A stretch of 64,000 bases of DNA, taken from positions 62,001-126,000 of the forward strand of contig CAYQVH010000004.1 of NCBI GenBank assembly GCA_964420975.1, read 5' to 3'. The notes under the pieces are model-generated. The model saw only the letters and a list, made by a program, of their open reading frames with translations. It was not told where the DNA came from and made no database searches. The stretch is from Accumulibacter sp964420975 (lineage in GTDB: Bacteria > Pseudomonadota > Gammaproteobacteria > Burkholderiales > Rhodocyclaceae). Of the stretch, positions 19,101 to 26,030 are shown one piece after another. Positions within the stretch are counted from its first letter, which is position 1. Each line of letters starts with the position of its first letter. The position numbers and the translations under genes are program-made.

Positions 19101-20714
19101 GAGCGCGGAGGTCTTGTGCAGTTCCGCGGATTGAACCTGTCCGTAAATCCGGGCTACTTGTCCAGCGTTCTGCCTGCGCTTCTGCAATGGCCCTTGTTTC
19201 TGGACAGATACCCCGTCGATGGTTGGTGCACGGAGCCCGTCCGCGATTGGATCAAGCGCGTCGGTCTCGTGCAGGAAGGGCGGATTCCGTCGCTCGGTAT
19301 GGCTGAAGTGCTCGGATGTCTCCCGGGCGGCCGCCTCCCACCATCGGAGATGCCGGCCTTGGCCAGCATCTTGCGTCTGTGGCCGAGCAACCTCGGAGAG
19401 AGCACCCGTTGGCGGGGCGAAGCCGCTGGCCTCCTGCTGCGTGCCCGCAACGGAGCCTGGGTGCCGGCCAAGATGCTGATCGGCCGCCTGGGAATGGAAG
19501 ACGAATTGCTCGCCCGCTTCGCGCCGGATTCGGTGGTGCTGCATCCCGACTACGTTTCGGCAGGGCGGGACTTCCACTACGTGGAGCAGTACTTGCCGCA
19601 TCGTCCGCCCGACGCCAGTAGCGTTGCGGGGTGGTGCGTGAACGCCACGACCAACGAGCAGCGTACGGCTGTCGCGGATTGGCTGATCCGCAACCTGTAC
19701 GGACCTGTCATCAACGTGCTGCGCTCGCACCGCGAGCGCAGTGGGTGGCTGTTCGAACTGCAAGAGGACTGCAGCGCCCTCCAGCACCTTGCGGTCGGGG
19801 AGCGTCGGCTCCTGCTGAGCAGGCTGGGAGTGGACGCATCCACACCGGATGTCCTGACCCGATTGCCGCTGAGCATCGACTTGCGCGTGATCCACGGTTG
19901 GTGGGCCGAGCGAGGTGTCGCGTGGTTGAAGAAGTTCGATGAGCGGCTGTGGCCCGCCAGCGTCGACCGGAGCGCGCTCAAGGCGGAACCGTTCGATCGG
20001 ACCGCGTGGATGACGCTCTTCAGCCTGGGGGTGTTCCGCAGATACGGCCGAGTGACGGACCAGCAGCATCGTGGATTCCTGGATTTCCTGAATAGCCGCG
20101 GGTGGTGGCAGACGATCTGCGAAGTCGATCCGGAGTTCGGGGCCGAGGCCTGGCTCGGCATCCTGCGGGCCTACGGCGAGGAGCGGCAGACGGACACGGT
20201 CTTCGAGCTGTGGATGGACAGCTTTCCAAGGCTCTACCGGGTTGCGCGTTGGCTGAACGTGTACGTCCATCTCTTCCAGACCCTGGACCGACGCGAGTCG
20301 GGCTCCGCCAGTTTCCTGCTGTCGCCGGCCTCCGATCCGAGCCTGAGCGGCTCCGGAATCGATGCGCCTACGCTCAGTGGCATCCTCCGTCTCGGGCAAC
20401 ACCTCGTGATCCGCGAACTGCTTCGAGTCGACGTGCTCTCATCGCAAGTCGCGAAACAGATGGCGTTCGCTCCGAGGAGCTCGGTGATCGACTTGATGAC
20501 TCGTCTGGGCCACGACAACGTGCAGACCAGCACCGACATCTTCCGTGTGCTCGTTGAAGAACTGGGCGCGGAGGACGCGTGCTTTGGGGGCGCCTACGAC
20601 ATTCCCCTTCAGCTCCTCGCAACAACCGACTCCGCTGCCCGCCGGGATGTGGAGCGATGGGCCGACGGCATGTCGGAGGATGACGCACAGGATTTGGAGA
20701 CCGACTTGCGATGA
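13164..20714 (+). CDS. Giant sacsin-like protein with two GHKL (Hsp90-type) ATPase modules
   Basis: A 2516-residue protein. Module 1 (about 1-230) has the GHKL signatures: N-box ILKELVQNADDAGARN (from ~26), aspartate loop LWVLNDGKFKPSD (~65) and glycine box GAIGKFGLGMKSVFH (~92). A long middle part with no domain I recognise ends in a charged, coiled-coil-like stretch (~1515-1560). Module 2 follows at about 1575-1850, with FEVFQNADDAVVEM and GVTGKFGLGFKSLLL, but its aspartate loop reads FAHWGRPINYAG, so the usual adenine-contacting Asp is absent. The C-terminal ~650 residues are again unassigned. The start is GTG, with AGGGAA four to five bases upstream and an in-frame stop just before. The SNF2 helicase gene overlaps its end by ATGA. 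Sacsin/MORC-like GHKL proteins paired with helicases occur in restriction-like conflict systems, which suggests phage or plasmid defence (inference). No methylase or nuclease domain is visible. Confidence 0.8.
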   Translation: MTGFSTDYVNQIAINLRDRYKSGFPILKELVQNADDAGARNLVFGYYPGHVESADHMLLRGPALWVLNDGKFKPSDRRAIRSFGLNAKAGDSGAIGKFGLGMKSVFHLCESFLYVAFSGGKLECDVLNPWKAEDADCAEMHLQWEQVTSRDEECIASVAREQPEVSRATDWFLLWVPLRQRSHVPRGTDHPAAAIIERYPGENPDEDLDFFSDPQTDQRIGAVLPLLKSLERVRFAGASMRQPFTVTLEAQPTGQRLDHQTDARRIHGVVRDDRPRAEHLHFLVRQRVAGEAKPFATFRAARNWPKSMVISQSSRREPMPDKAIAEAALMFAHANSRSGRVTLQWAVFLPADEQRFSYQATIPGSSREYRIVLHGQFFVDAGRRGIADMESLDKPRERLPAGEPSQHVLIRQWNQALAQDLVLPEFLPTLAEYVTTTGLKDDEAAELTAAITRCAAVGDAGSRVEFFATFRAFMCGRHSWVRRLMRTGARWELVESRAKQLLALPAPPARDPERPWRVFPGLGLLEGYALIDAGAPRLASAVATWEPELLLKLLTGLNPQVLKSETDLDYLAGFLEQEGPRYMRAGEVQDALVVQLRSLLLGSRLAEVRQHRKIFKRIVALLTGDRVFGLGPVDPSAKGALPERLLRKILASRTRALPLPGDLAPDGVDAKPHQADLLAWLQALTRSDSSGTSDSDPTPTQVLDAAERIIKAAGDDAEQVALLRLCTRLKVLRAVRGQDGEVEAVSLADLMEAHTRGRLFRVSDPSRPLGLVPKLSQALPSLGALVVRSGVAAYADAVRDSSVGRVPGTESVEAILRCAGAEATAPELGSESQRAELLTLVATARLDDPTVVRGVRYLLHGSADHYLGADVLWKDPVGRNSPWVRLWRMIDESPWRVLADRLCGSIPDKCAQPLNVRAVDETSVLNRLRVCSDFSRVDATAFSSDEIDLLLGRVAEEHPWRRLPLHRDTAGGTGTAEGDCFLGDDPRLPEAMASGIRFIEPSADEDHLKRQRQWIPRWDATTAAARVLTSQEPSQHWRYLMDLLGSSPALRSKPSEAWAEVPWLPLQSGGFISIGSLIRLANLDAEIRDLARQCAYAYASPADLSSEIQSHPAFKALLDHVSEGEDALPVLGQLMSDAKLSVGRVVAFAYRELQQHLSTLVAIEALPAWKLLERAGVATSPDAVEKHLVPEVARQLSTDACRRTLTQISRLGQGNAVRVIFEQYLREWRSSGGEAELRSSLPGMLLLSKAGTWTPAEVLVAGVQGVSPESILCDAQVELLQGVAVDNRSLSDEQLAAEKDDPDGASNEQLLRELEEYVEPLSSSGAKQAVGAFIGLFGERVAALARSWLDPIDYEDYLAKLGWRDPGFDTAAQRWEWMSRRSVREALATLLVRIHVVKGSHITAKSLTGESKKVRLAPVEDLQSLHVMTDRWRGFSCRVHLHPAPVLLERELQDQRDILMRTCESLLRDLYNQRHANLSEFFALAEEADQVTLDVARGLILDGLPHLLKSLPGVGKNRKLAEARRRLDRARQDAASAKRARRAGGSAEEELDKALADLAGIVESDESVQATILEDIRARVTHNQYEFSSIPFEVFQNADDAVVEMQRLQHADGRPEFDADAIGRFVVQSSEATIRFAHWGRPINYAGRHTSYKPEFGNDLERMLMLGASVKDEEEGVTGKFGLGFKSLLLASSLPRVSSADLSFEVVAGCLPRKWRPSPAARRVHQGIVDSSLRALRATLIELPLDDRGSATEVLERFAGLAGLLPVFARKLVCVDVERESHRWQPQPVRLSDGRVIEVGAVSLPVDGGRIHSGVLVFRGPSGCVVMRTGKSGIEEFDRKAKPPVPGIWVTAPTRGTPARGVLMNAAFQIDTGRATLALGQAATATNTKIAKAIADEVGPLLVDLLADSQLDWPQLGERLGLSSSLSAAGFWRSLWEKLVGEVPGEDAAMDVRLLDTFGCAVFRHVVERTGVVPNGFADERGGLVQFRGLNLSVNPGYLSSVLPALLQWPLFLDRYPVDGWCTEPVRDWIKRVGLVQEGRIPSLGMAEVLGCLPGGRLPPSEMPALASILRLWPSNLGESTRWRGEAAGLLLRARNGAWVPAKMLIGRLGMEDELLARFAPDSVVLHPDYVSAGRDFHYVEQYLPHRPPDASSVAGWCVNATTNEQRTAVADWLIRNLYGPVINVLRSHRERSGWLFELQEDCSALQHLAVGERRLLLSRLGVDASTPDVLTRLPLSIDLRVIHGWWAERGVAWLKKFDERLWPASVDRSALKAEPFDRTAWMTLFSLGVFRRYGRVTDQQHRGFLDFLNSRGWWQTICEVDPEFGAEAWLGILRAYGEERQTDTVFELWMDSFPRLYRVARWLNVYVHLFQTLDRRESGSASFLLSPASDPSLSGSGIDAPTLSGILRLGQHLVIRELLRVDVLSSQVAKQMAFAPRSSVIDLMTRLGHDNVQTSTDIFRVLVEELGAEDACFGGAYDIPLQLLATTDSAARRDVERWADGMSEDDAQDLETDLR

Positions 20715-23368
20715 CATCCGGATCTGTACGCCCGTCTGGTGCCCTGGTGCTGCATCCTCGACATGGACAGGGCACCGTACTGCTCACGGACCGCGACACG
20801 ACCGTTGTCCGATTCGCCCACGGGATCGAGCAGGTCCTGACGACCGAACTGGCGTCCGTCGCCTCGGTTTCCGAGGCCGTGACCACGGGGCAGATCGCGC
20901 CCTCGATCGAGGTTGCCCTGCGGATCCAGGGCGACGTGATCTCGTCGGTGAACGAGGCCTGGGGGGTGTTCACCAGATCGCGGATATCGCTGCTGCCGCA
21001 TCAGCTGTGGGTATGCCACCGAGCGCTTCGGACCTGGCCTATACGTCTGCTGATCGCCGACGACGTAGGGATGGGCAAGACCATCGAGGCTGGATTGCTG
21101 CTGTGGCCCTTGCTTGCCAATCGCAAGGTACAGCGAGTCCTCATTCTTTCGCCCGCGAAGCTTGTCAGTCAGTGGCAGATGCGGCTGAAGCGGATGTTCG
21201 ACATCCGTGCCGCCACGTATCACAGCGACCTGGATACGGACCGGACCGACTTCTGGGGGATCCACCAGATCGTCGTTGCGTCCCTGCCGACGCTGCGCGC
21301 GGATCGAAACGGCCGCCATGAGCGACTCCTGGACGCGCCCGGATGGGACATGGTGCTGGTCGACGAGGCGCACCACCTCTACGCGGACGAGGAGACGGGC
21401 AAGACGCTGGGTTTCGAGCTCGTCGAGCGACTGAACAAGGCGGGGAAGATCGCCTCTTGTGTCTTCTTCACGGGTACGCCTCACCGTGGCAAGAGCTTCG
21501 GCTTCTGGTCCCTGATGAGCCTGCTGGATGGCGACCAGTTCGGTCCGAGGAAGAACGAGGCCGGGATGCTGCAGGCGTTGCCGCGCTTCTTGATCCGCAA
21601 CGCCAAGCAGAAGGCGACCGACATGAAGGGTCAACTGCTGTTCAAGCCCGTCGTTCAGCACCCGGAAACCTTCCGGTACTCGCCAGCAGAGGAGAGCTTC
21701 TATGGCCTGATGTCCGAATTCATCCTGGCTGGCAAGGCGTACGCGACATCGTTGAGCCGTACGGAAGGCGGCCAGGTGATGCTCGTGTTGATTGCACTGC
21801 AGAAGCTGGCCTCGAGTTCGATGGCTGCCGTTGTCGCAGCGCTGCGCACGCGGGTGAAGCGACTCGGTACGGAAGCCGCCAAATCAAGGAGCGAGCTTGA
21901 CTCGTTGCGGGTTAATACCGGTGATGCGGTCGATCAAGCGCTTCAGCGGTGGCTTCGTGATGAAAAACAGGCACGACTCCGGCTGATGGAGAATGAGGGG
22001 CGCTATCTCGCCGACCTCCTCGCCGCGGCGAGCCAGGTGACCGCTGAAACCCGGGTCGCGCGGATCATCGAGGTCATTAAGAGTCGATTCCTCTCTGAGC
22101 CGGTCTTGTTGTTCACCGAGTACAAGCGGACCCAGGCTCTCGTGGTCGGAGCGTTGATGGCCGAGTTCGGTCAGGGTTCGATCGGATTCATCAACGGGGA
22201 TGATCGTCTGGAGGACGTCATGCTTCCGGACGGCCGAGTGATCCCGATGACGGGACGGCGCGAGGATGTCTGTGACGCGTTCAACGCGGGGCGCATCCGC
22301 TTCCTCGTGTCCACCGAGGCGGGTGGCGAGGGGATCGATCTGCAGGAACGCTGCAGCGCGCTGATCCACGTCGATCTGCCGTGGAATCCGATGCGACTGC
22401 ACCAGCGTGTGGGACGGCTGAACCGCTATGGGCAGCAGCGGCCGGTTCGGGTGGTGTCGCTACGCAACCCCGATACGGTCGAAGCCATGATCTGGCAGAA
22501 GCTGGAGCAGAAGCTGAACAGCATCATGCGCGCCCTCGGGTCGGCGATGGACGAACCGGAAGACTTGATGCAGCTCGTGCTCGGCATGAGCGGCGACAGT
22601 CTGTTCGACGAACTATTCTCGGAGGCGGTCAATGTCCCGAGGGAGAAGCTCGACGCCTGGTTCGACGGCAAGACCGGCACCCTGGGAGGGGAATCCGCCA
22701 TCAAGACCGTTCGGGAATTGATCGGTCACTCCGAGAGCTTCGACCTGTCAGACTTGAAGGATGTGCCGCCGGTCGATCTACCTGACCTGCTACCGTTCTT
22801 TCAGAACGCACTGGCACTGAACCGTCGACGACCGAAGCTCGATGGGCACTCGCTATCGTTCAAGACGCCGGAGGACTGGTTGACCAGCCATGCGATACGC
22901 AAGTCCTACGACAACCTGGTCTTCGATCGAAGCGCACCGATCTCGGTGGACTTGATGGGTGTTGGACATCCCCTCCTTGAAAAGGCCTTGCATCAGTCCG
23001 CTCGGCTGCAGGGGACCGTGTGCGCGGTCGAGGGCATGGATGCACCGCTGATGGTGCTTGAGATCTCGAGCAGGGTCACCGACGTCGCAACGACTTCGCC
23101 TCGGGCCATCGTGGGCCTTACAGGTGCAACTGGAGGCTTCAAGGTGCTTCGCGACTGGGAGGTGCTGCGACTTCTGAACCGTTGCAGCCTGAAGTTGGAC
23201 CCTTCCGTTGGGGCGTTCGACGTGCAAGTGCTAAAGCCGTGGCGCGAAGCCGCCACGGCTGCAGCCGATGAACTCCTCGACAAGCTCGAGCTACCGTTCG
23301 GATCGCGCGTCGTAAAAGAGTCGGCGCTGATTTGGCCGGCTAGCAGGCTGGCGATCGATGTGCGGTGA
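20711..23368 (+). CDS. SNF2-family DEAH helicase/translocase, defence-type
   Basis: An 885-residue SF2 ATPase. The N-terminus (~10-50: LVLHPRHGQGTVLL, TVVRFAHGIEQVL) resembles the small Tudor/KOW-like beta-barrel found in RapA and at UvrD/PcrA ends. Helicase motifs follow in order: ADDVGMGKTIEAG (motif I, ~115), VDEAHHLY (II, ~217), FFTGTPHRGKS (III, ~250), VSTEAGGEGIDLQ (V, ~533) and HQRVGRLNRYGQQRPV (VI, ~562). The last ~300 residues are unassigned and could be a specificity or nuclease-docking region, but no nuclease motif is evident. Translation is coupled to the sacsin-like gene through an ATGA overlap, so the two proteins are made together and very likely work in one complex. It resembles SNF2 subunits of defence systems such as DISARM DrmD, but none of the other DISARM genes is present. 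Confidence 0.85.
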   Translation: MTSGSVRPSGALVLHPRHGQGTVLLTDRDTTVVRFAHGIEQVLTTELASVASVSEAVTTGQIAPSIEVALRIQGDVISSVNEAWGVFTRSRISLLPHQLWVCHRALRTWPIRLLIADDVGMGKTIEAGLLLWPLLANRKVQRVLILSPAKLVSQWQMRLKRMFDIRAATYHSDLDTDRTDFWGIHQIVVASLPTLRADRNGRHERLLDAPGWDMVLVDEAHHLYADEETGKTLGFELVERLNKAGKIASCVFFTGTPHRGKSFGFWSLMSLLDGDQFGPRKNEAGMLQALPRFLIRNAKQKATDMKGQLLFKPVVQHPETFRYSPAEESFYGLMSEFILAGKAYATSLSRTEGGQVMLVLIALQKLASSSMAAVVAALRTRVKRLGTEAAKSRSELDSLRVNTGDAVDQALQRWLRDEKQARLRLMENEGRYLADLLAAASQVTAETRVARIIEVIKSRFLSEPVLLFTEYKRTQALVVGALMAEFGQGSIGFINGDDRLEDVMLPDGRVIPMTGRREDVCDAFNAGRIRFLVSTEAGGEGIDLQERCSALIHVDLPWNPMRLHQRVGRLNRYGQQRPVRVVSLRNPDTVEAMIWQKLEQKLNSIMRALGSAMDEPEDLMQLVLGMSGDSLFDELFSEAVNVPREKLDAWFDGKTGTLGGESAIKTVRELIGHSESFDLSDLKDVPPVDLPDLLPFFQNALALNRRRPKLDGHSLSFKTPEDWLTSHAIRKSYDNLVFDRSAPISVDLMGVGHPLLEKALHQSARLQGTVCAVEGMDAPLMVLEISSRVTDVATTSPRAIVGLTGATGGFKVLRDWEVLRLLNRCSLKLDPSVGAFDVQVLKPWREAATAAADELLDKLELPFGSRVVKESALIWPASRLAIDVR

Positions 23369-23683
23369 TCGGAGCCACGTACAGGTCGACGGCAAGAGGA
23401 CTGACCTATAAGAACTGAGTTGCGCATAAGCGAAGTGGCCAGAAGTGAGGCAGGCTGTTGGTTCCGAGTTGATTCCGAGTTGACTATAGGAGTCGCCCCG
23501 ATGGGTGCATCGAAATTGAAGCTGGCGGCGTGCGAAGAAATGCTGGGGTCTTGCGCTGGGAGTCGGAGAGCGCCGCGACAGTGTTGGGGCAGTTGGCCTA
23601 CTTCATCACGTTTCCGAATCTGACCGTGCCAGCGGCCCCGTTCAGCGATGAGGGCCACCTCTTGCGCACCGAGCTCACGCTCG
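23369..23683. other. Interval between helicase stop and IS1595 remnant
   Basis: It contains the right flanking repeat and its AGGAGTCGCC tail, followed by ATG 23501 and a short open frame that ends after about 40 codons. This may be the decayed 5' end of the insertion sequence, but I cannot recognise the protein. Confidence 0.4.
23417..23469 (+). repeat. Right copy of 53-bp flanking direct repeat
   Basis: The pair of the repeat at 12486-12538 (three mismatches). Here the motif TTCCGAGTTGA is duplicated in tandem just after the core, before AGGAGTCGCC at 23489-23498. It begins 48 nt past the helicase stop. Confidence 0.85.
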
Positions 23684-24088
23684 TTCCTGATTATACTGAA
23701 AGCCATTGCCCAGAGGGCCAAGAGCCAACTCGCGCCGGGATCGACGGTGCGGTCGGAGAGTCTGGCTTGCTTCAGCGCTGTCACCGACGCCGGTTGCGTT
23801 CATCCGCCGACCGTCGTCGCTGGGCGAAAGCCCAAGGGCCTGCCAGAATTCACGCGAGTCAACACGGTTATTGGCAATCTCAAGACCAGCCTTTCGGGTT
23901 GCTATCACGGGCTTGCCTTCTGAAAAGATGGCGCTCAGTACGTCGTGGCTTTCACCTACCGATTCAAGCGCGGAGTCGATCTCAGGAAACCCGTGCCAGC
24001 GCATCGCGTACCGCCGAAAGCGACGATGCAACTTTCCGGTCGCCACGAATCGTTCGCAACGTCGACCGATCAGAAGGTGTTCCGTTAG
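23684..24088 (+). pseudogene. IS1595-family (ISXO2-like) transposase remnant
   Basis: One frame reads ILKAIAQRAKSQLAPGSTV, then SLACFSAVTDAGC, VVAGRKPKGLPEFTRVNTVI, GNLKTSLSGCYHGLAF, a TGA at 23921, and on in the same frame as AQYVVAFTYRFKRGVDLRKP to a TAG at 24086. This is the C-terminal part of a DDE transposase of the IS1595/ISXO2 type (final catalytic region, the GNLKTSLSG..YH block and the YRFNRRFDL-like tail). It is inactivated by the internal stop and lacks a recognisable N-terminal half. It ends 1-2 nt before the 3' end of the convergent FAD dehydrogenase gene. Confidence 0.75.
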
Positions 24089-24089
24089 T

Positions 24090-25223
24090 TCAGTCGAGCG
24101 GCAACGACGCCACGACACGCTCGGCAAGCGCGAGGCACGCGGTGAGCCCGGGCGACTCAATGCCGAAGAGATTGACCAGTCCGTCGATGCCGTGTTCTGC
24201 CGGGCCCTGGATGACGAAGTCGGCGGCGGCGTCTGTCGGCCCGGAGAGCTTGGGGCGGACGCCGGCGTACGCCGGGAGCAGCGCGTCGTCGGGCAGCGCT
24301 GGCCAGTAGCGACGGATCGCGGCGCAGAAGACGCTGGCGCGCGTTGCGTCGACGGCGTAGTCGAACGCCGGGCACGCGGCTCCCGGTGGAATCGGCGCCA
24401 ACCACTCGACGTCGGGTCCGAAGCGTGCTTGGCCGGCGAGGTCGAGCGTCAGGTGCACGCCGAGTCCGCCGACTTCCGGTAGCGGATAGACCAAGTGGGC
24501 GAAGGGCGAGCGGCCGCGCAGTGCAAAGTAGCTGCCCTTGGCCGGGTAAGTCGCCGGTAGCCGTGCGCGTGGGAAACCGCGTAGCGACGCGGCGACTTGA
24601 GGCGCTGCCAGGCCGGCGGCGTTGATCACGATCGTCGCCCGTAGCTGCCAGTCATCGGCGTTGCCACCGTGCAGGGCGACGCCGTTGTCGGCGATCGTGC
24701 CGCCGCCTACGGGACTGCGCAGCGCGAGCACGGCGCCGGCGCGTTCGGCGTCGCCGAGCAAGGCGAGCATCAGGCCGTGGCTGTCGACGATTCCGGTCAC
24801 CGGCGAGAGCAGGGCGCCGCCACACGCGAGTTGAGGTTCAAGCCGGCGTGCCTCGGCGGCGCTCAGCCGTTGCAGGTTTTCGACGCCGTTGGCCGTTCCC
24901 CGCGCATACAGAGCTTCGAGTTGGGGCTCCTGAGTCTGCGTCGTGGCGACGACGAGCTTGCCGCAACGGCGATGGTTGACGCCTTGCCGCGCGCAGAAGT
25001 CGTAGAGCTGGCGCCGGCCGGCGACGCAAAGCTGCGCCTTCAGCGACGCTGCCGGGTAGTAGAGGCCGGCGTGGATGACCTCGCTATTGCGCGAACTGGT
25101 TTCGCTGCCGATCGCGGCGTGACGCTCGACGATCAGCGTCTCGACACCGCGCCGGGCGAGCTCCCGCGCGCAGGCGAGGCCGACGACGCCGGCTCCGATG
25201 ACCACCGCGGGCACGCTGTCCAT
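24090..25223 (-). CDS. lhgO: FAD-dependent oxidoreductase, L-2-hydroxyglutarate dehydrogenase-like
   Basis: A 377-residue member of the DAO (glycine/D-amino-acid oxidase) superfamily closest in pattern to LhgO/YgaF, which oxidises L-2-hydroxyglutarate to 2-oxoglutarate and passes electrons to quinones. The FAD-binding motif is VIGAGVVGLACARELARRG. The family-typical GSETSSRNSEVIHAGLYYP follows, with the C-terminal NLFGIESPGLTACLALAERV. The start ATG 25223 (MDSVPAVVIGAG) fits the fold; the open frame continues upstream without homology. The 3' end abuts the IS1595 remnant, so island insertion or IS decay reached exactly to this gene but did not truncate it. Confidence 0.8.
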   Translation of the reverse strand: MDSVPAVVIGAGVVGLACARELARRGVETLIVERHAAIGSETSSRNSEVIHAGLYYPAASLKAQLCVAGRRQLYDFCARQGVNHRRCGKLVVATTQTQEPQLEALYARGTANGVENLQRLSAAEARRLEPQLACGGALLSPVTGIVDSHGLMLALLGDAERAGAVLALRSPVGGGTIADNGVALHGGNADDWQLRATIVINAAGLAAPQVAASLRGFPRARLPATYPAKGSYFALRGRSPFAHLVYPLPEVGGLGVHLTLDLAGQARFGPDVEWLAPIPPGAACPAFDYAVDATRASVFCAAIRRYWPALPDDALLPAYAGVRPKLSGPTDAAADFVIQGPAEHGIDGLVNLFGIESPGLTACLALAERVVASLPLD

Positions 25224-25292
25224 CACCGGGCTCCGTTCAACATTGTGAAGGAAGGCAATTGTAATTCGCGCTTCCGGGCGTCCGGCGTAGGC

Positions 25293-25320
25293 TTTGCACC
25301 GCGGCGCTGCGCCGTAATAC
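25293..25320 (+). promoter_or_regulatory. Weak promoter candidate for the DUF924 gene
   Basis: TTTGCA, 16 nt, then TAATAC about 80 nt upstream of the ATG at 25399. Consensus match only. Confidence 0.3.
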
Positions 25321-25398
25321 ACTGCTTCCGGCGCGGAAAGTGCGCGTGGGCGAGGAGAAAATGAACGCGGGTAAACGTGAGGGGGAGGGAGTGGCCGG

Positions 25399-25941
25399 AT
25401 GACCGACGCGGCGGATGTGCTGAATTTCTGGTTCGAAGAGCTGACGCCGGCGCAATGGTGGGCGAAGTCGCCGGCGCTCGACAGTCTGATCGAAGCCCGC
25501 TTCGGTGCTTTACACGAGGCCGCGCTGCGGTGCGAACTCTATGCCTGGCGCAGAAGCCACGAAGGGCGACTCGCCGAAGTGATCGTTCTCGACCAGTTTT
25601 CGCGCAACATCTACCGCGGCCGCCGGGAAGCGTTCGCCGCCGACGGTCAGGCGCTTGCGCTCGCCCAGGAGGCGGTGGCGGCGCGCAGCGACCACGCCTT
25701 GCCGGTCGAGCGTCGAGCGTTTCTCTACCTGCCCTATATGCACAGCGAGTCGCCGCTGATGCACGAGATCGCGGTCCACCTCTTCTCGGCGCCGGGACTC
25801 GAGGACAACCTCGCTTTCGAGCGCCGTCACAAGGCGGTCATCGACCGTTTCGGACGTTATCCACATCGCAACGCGATTCTCGGTCGCGTATCGACGCCCG
25901 CAGAGGTCGAATTCCTGACCCAGCCGGGGTCGGCGTTTTGA
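25399..25941 (+). CDS. DUF924 family protein
   Basis: A 180-residue helical protein of the DUF924 family (TPR-like fold). Landmarks are VLNFWFEELTPAQWWAKSP at the N-terminus, EVIVLDQFSRNIYRG in the middle, RAFLYLPYMHSE, and FGRYPHRNAILGR near the end. No enzymatic role is established for the family to my knowledge. It is transcribed divergently from the LhgO-like gene and ends about 90 nt before accA. I see no catalytic motif. Confidence 0.88.
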   Translation: MTDAADVLNFWFEELTPAQWWAKSPALDSLIEARFGALHEAALRCELYAWRRSHEGRLAEVIVLDQFSRNIYRGRREAFAADGQALALAQEAVAARSDHALPVERRAFLYLPYMHSESPLMHEIAVHLFSAPGLEDNLAFERRHKAVIDRFGRYPHRNAILGRVSTPAEVEFLTQPGSAF

Positions 25942-26030
25942 TCGGACGTGCACCGCCAGAATGCCACCCGGTCATTCGCGATAAAATGCCAGGTTTGCGT
26001 AAATGCCCCCCGTCCGATGGGTTTGACCAG

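Noticed and set aside
18921..20402. 493-codon open frame antisense to the sacsin-like gene
   Set aside because: No family similarity, no ribosome binding site. The sense strand has a clean long frame with clear motifs.
13164..23368. Assignment as DISARM, Mza, Druantia or BREX
   Set aside because: A SNF2 helicase alone recalls DISARM DrmD and a GHKL protein recalls MutL of Mza, but DrmA/DrmB/DrmC, Z1, AIPR, PglZ, methylase and DUF1998 genes are all missing.
12486..23469. Direct repeats as phage or ICE attachment sites
   Set aside because: No tRNA gene and no integrase lie at either repeat, and the right copy is linked to IS1595 transposase sequence, so an IS origin is more likely.
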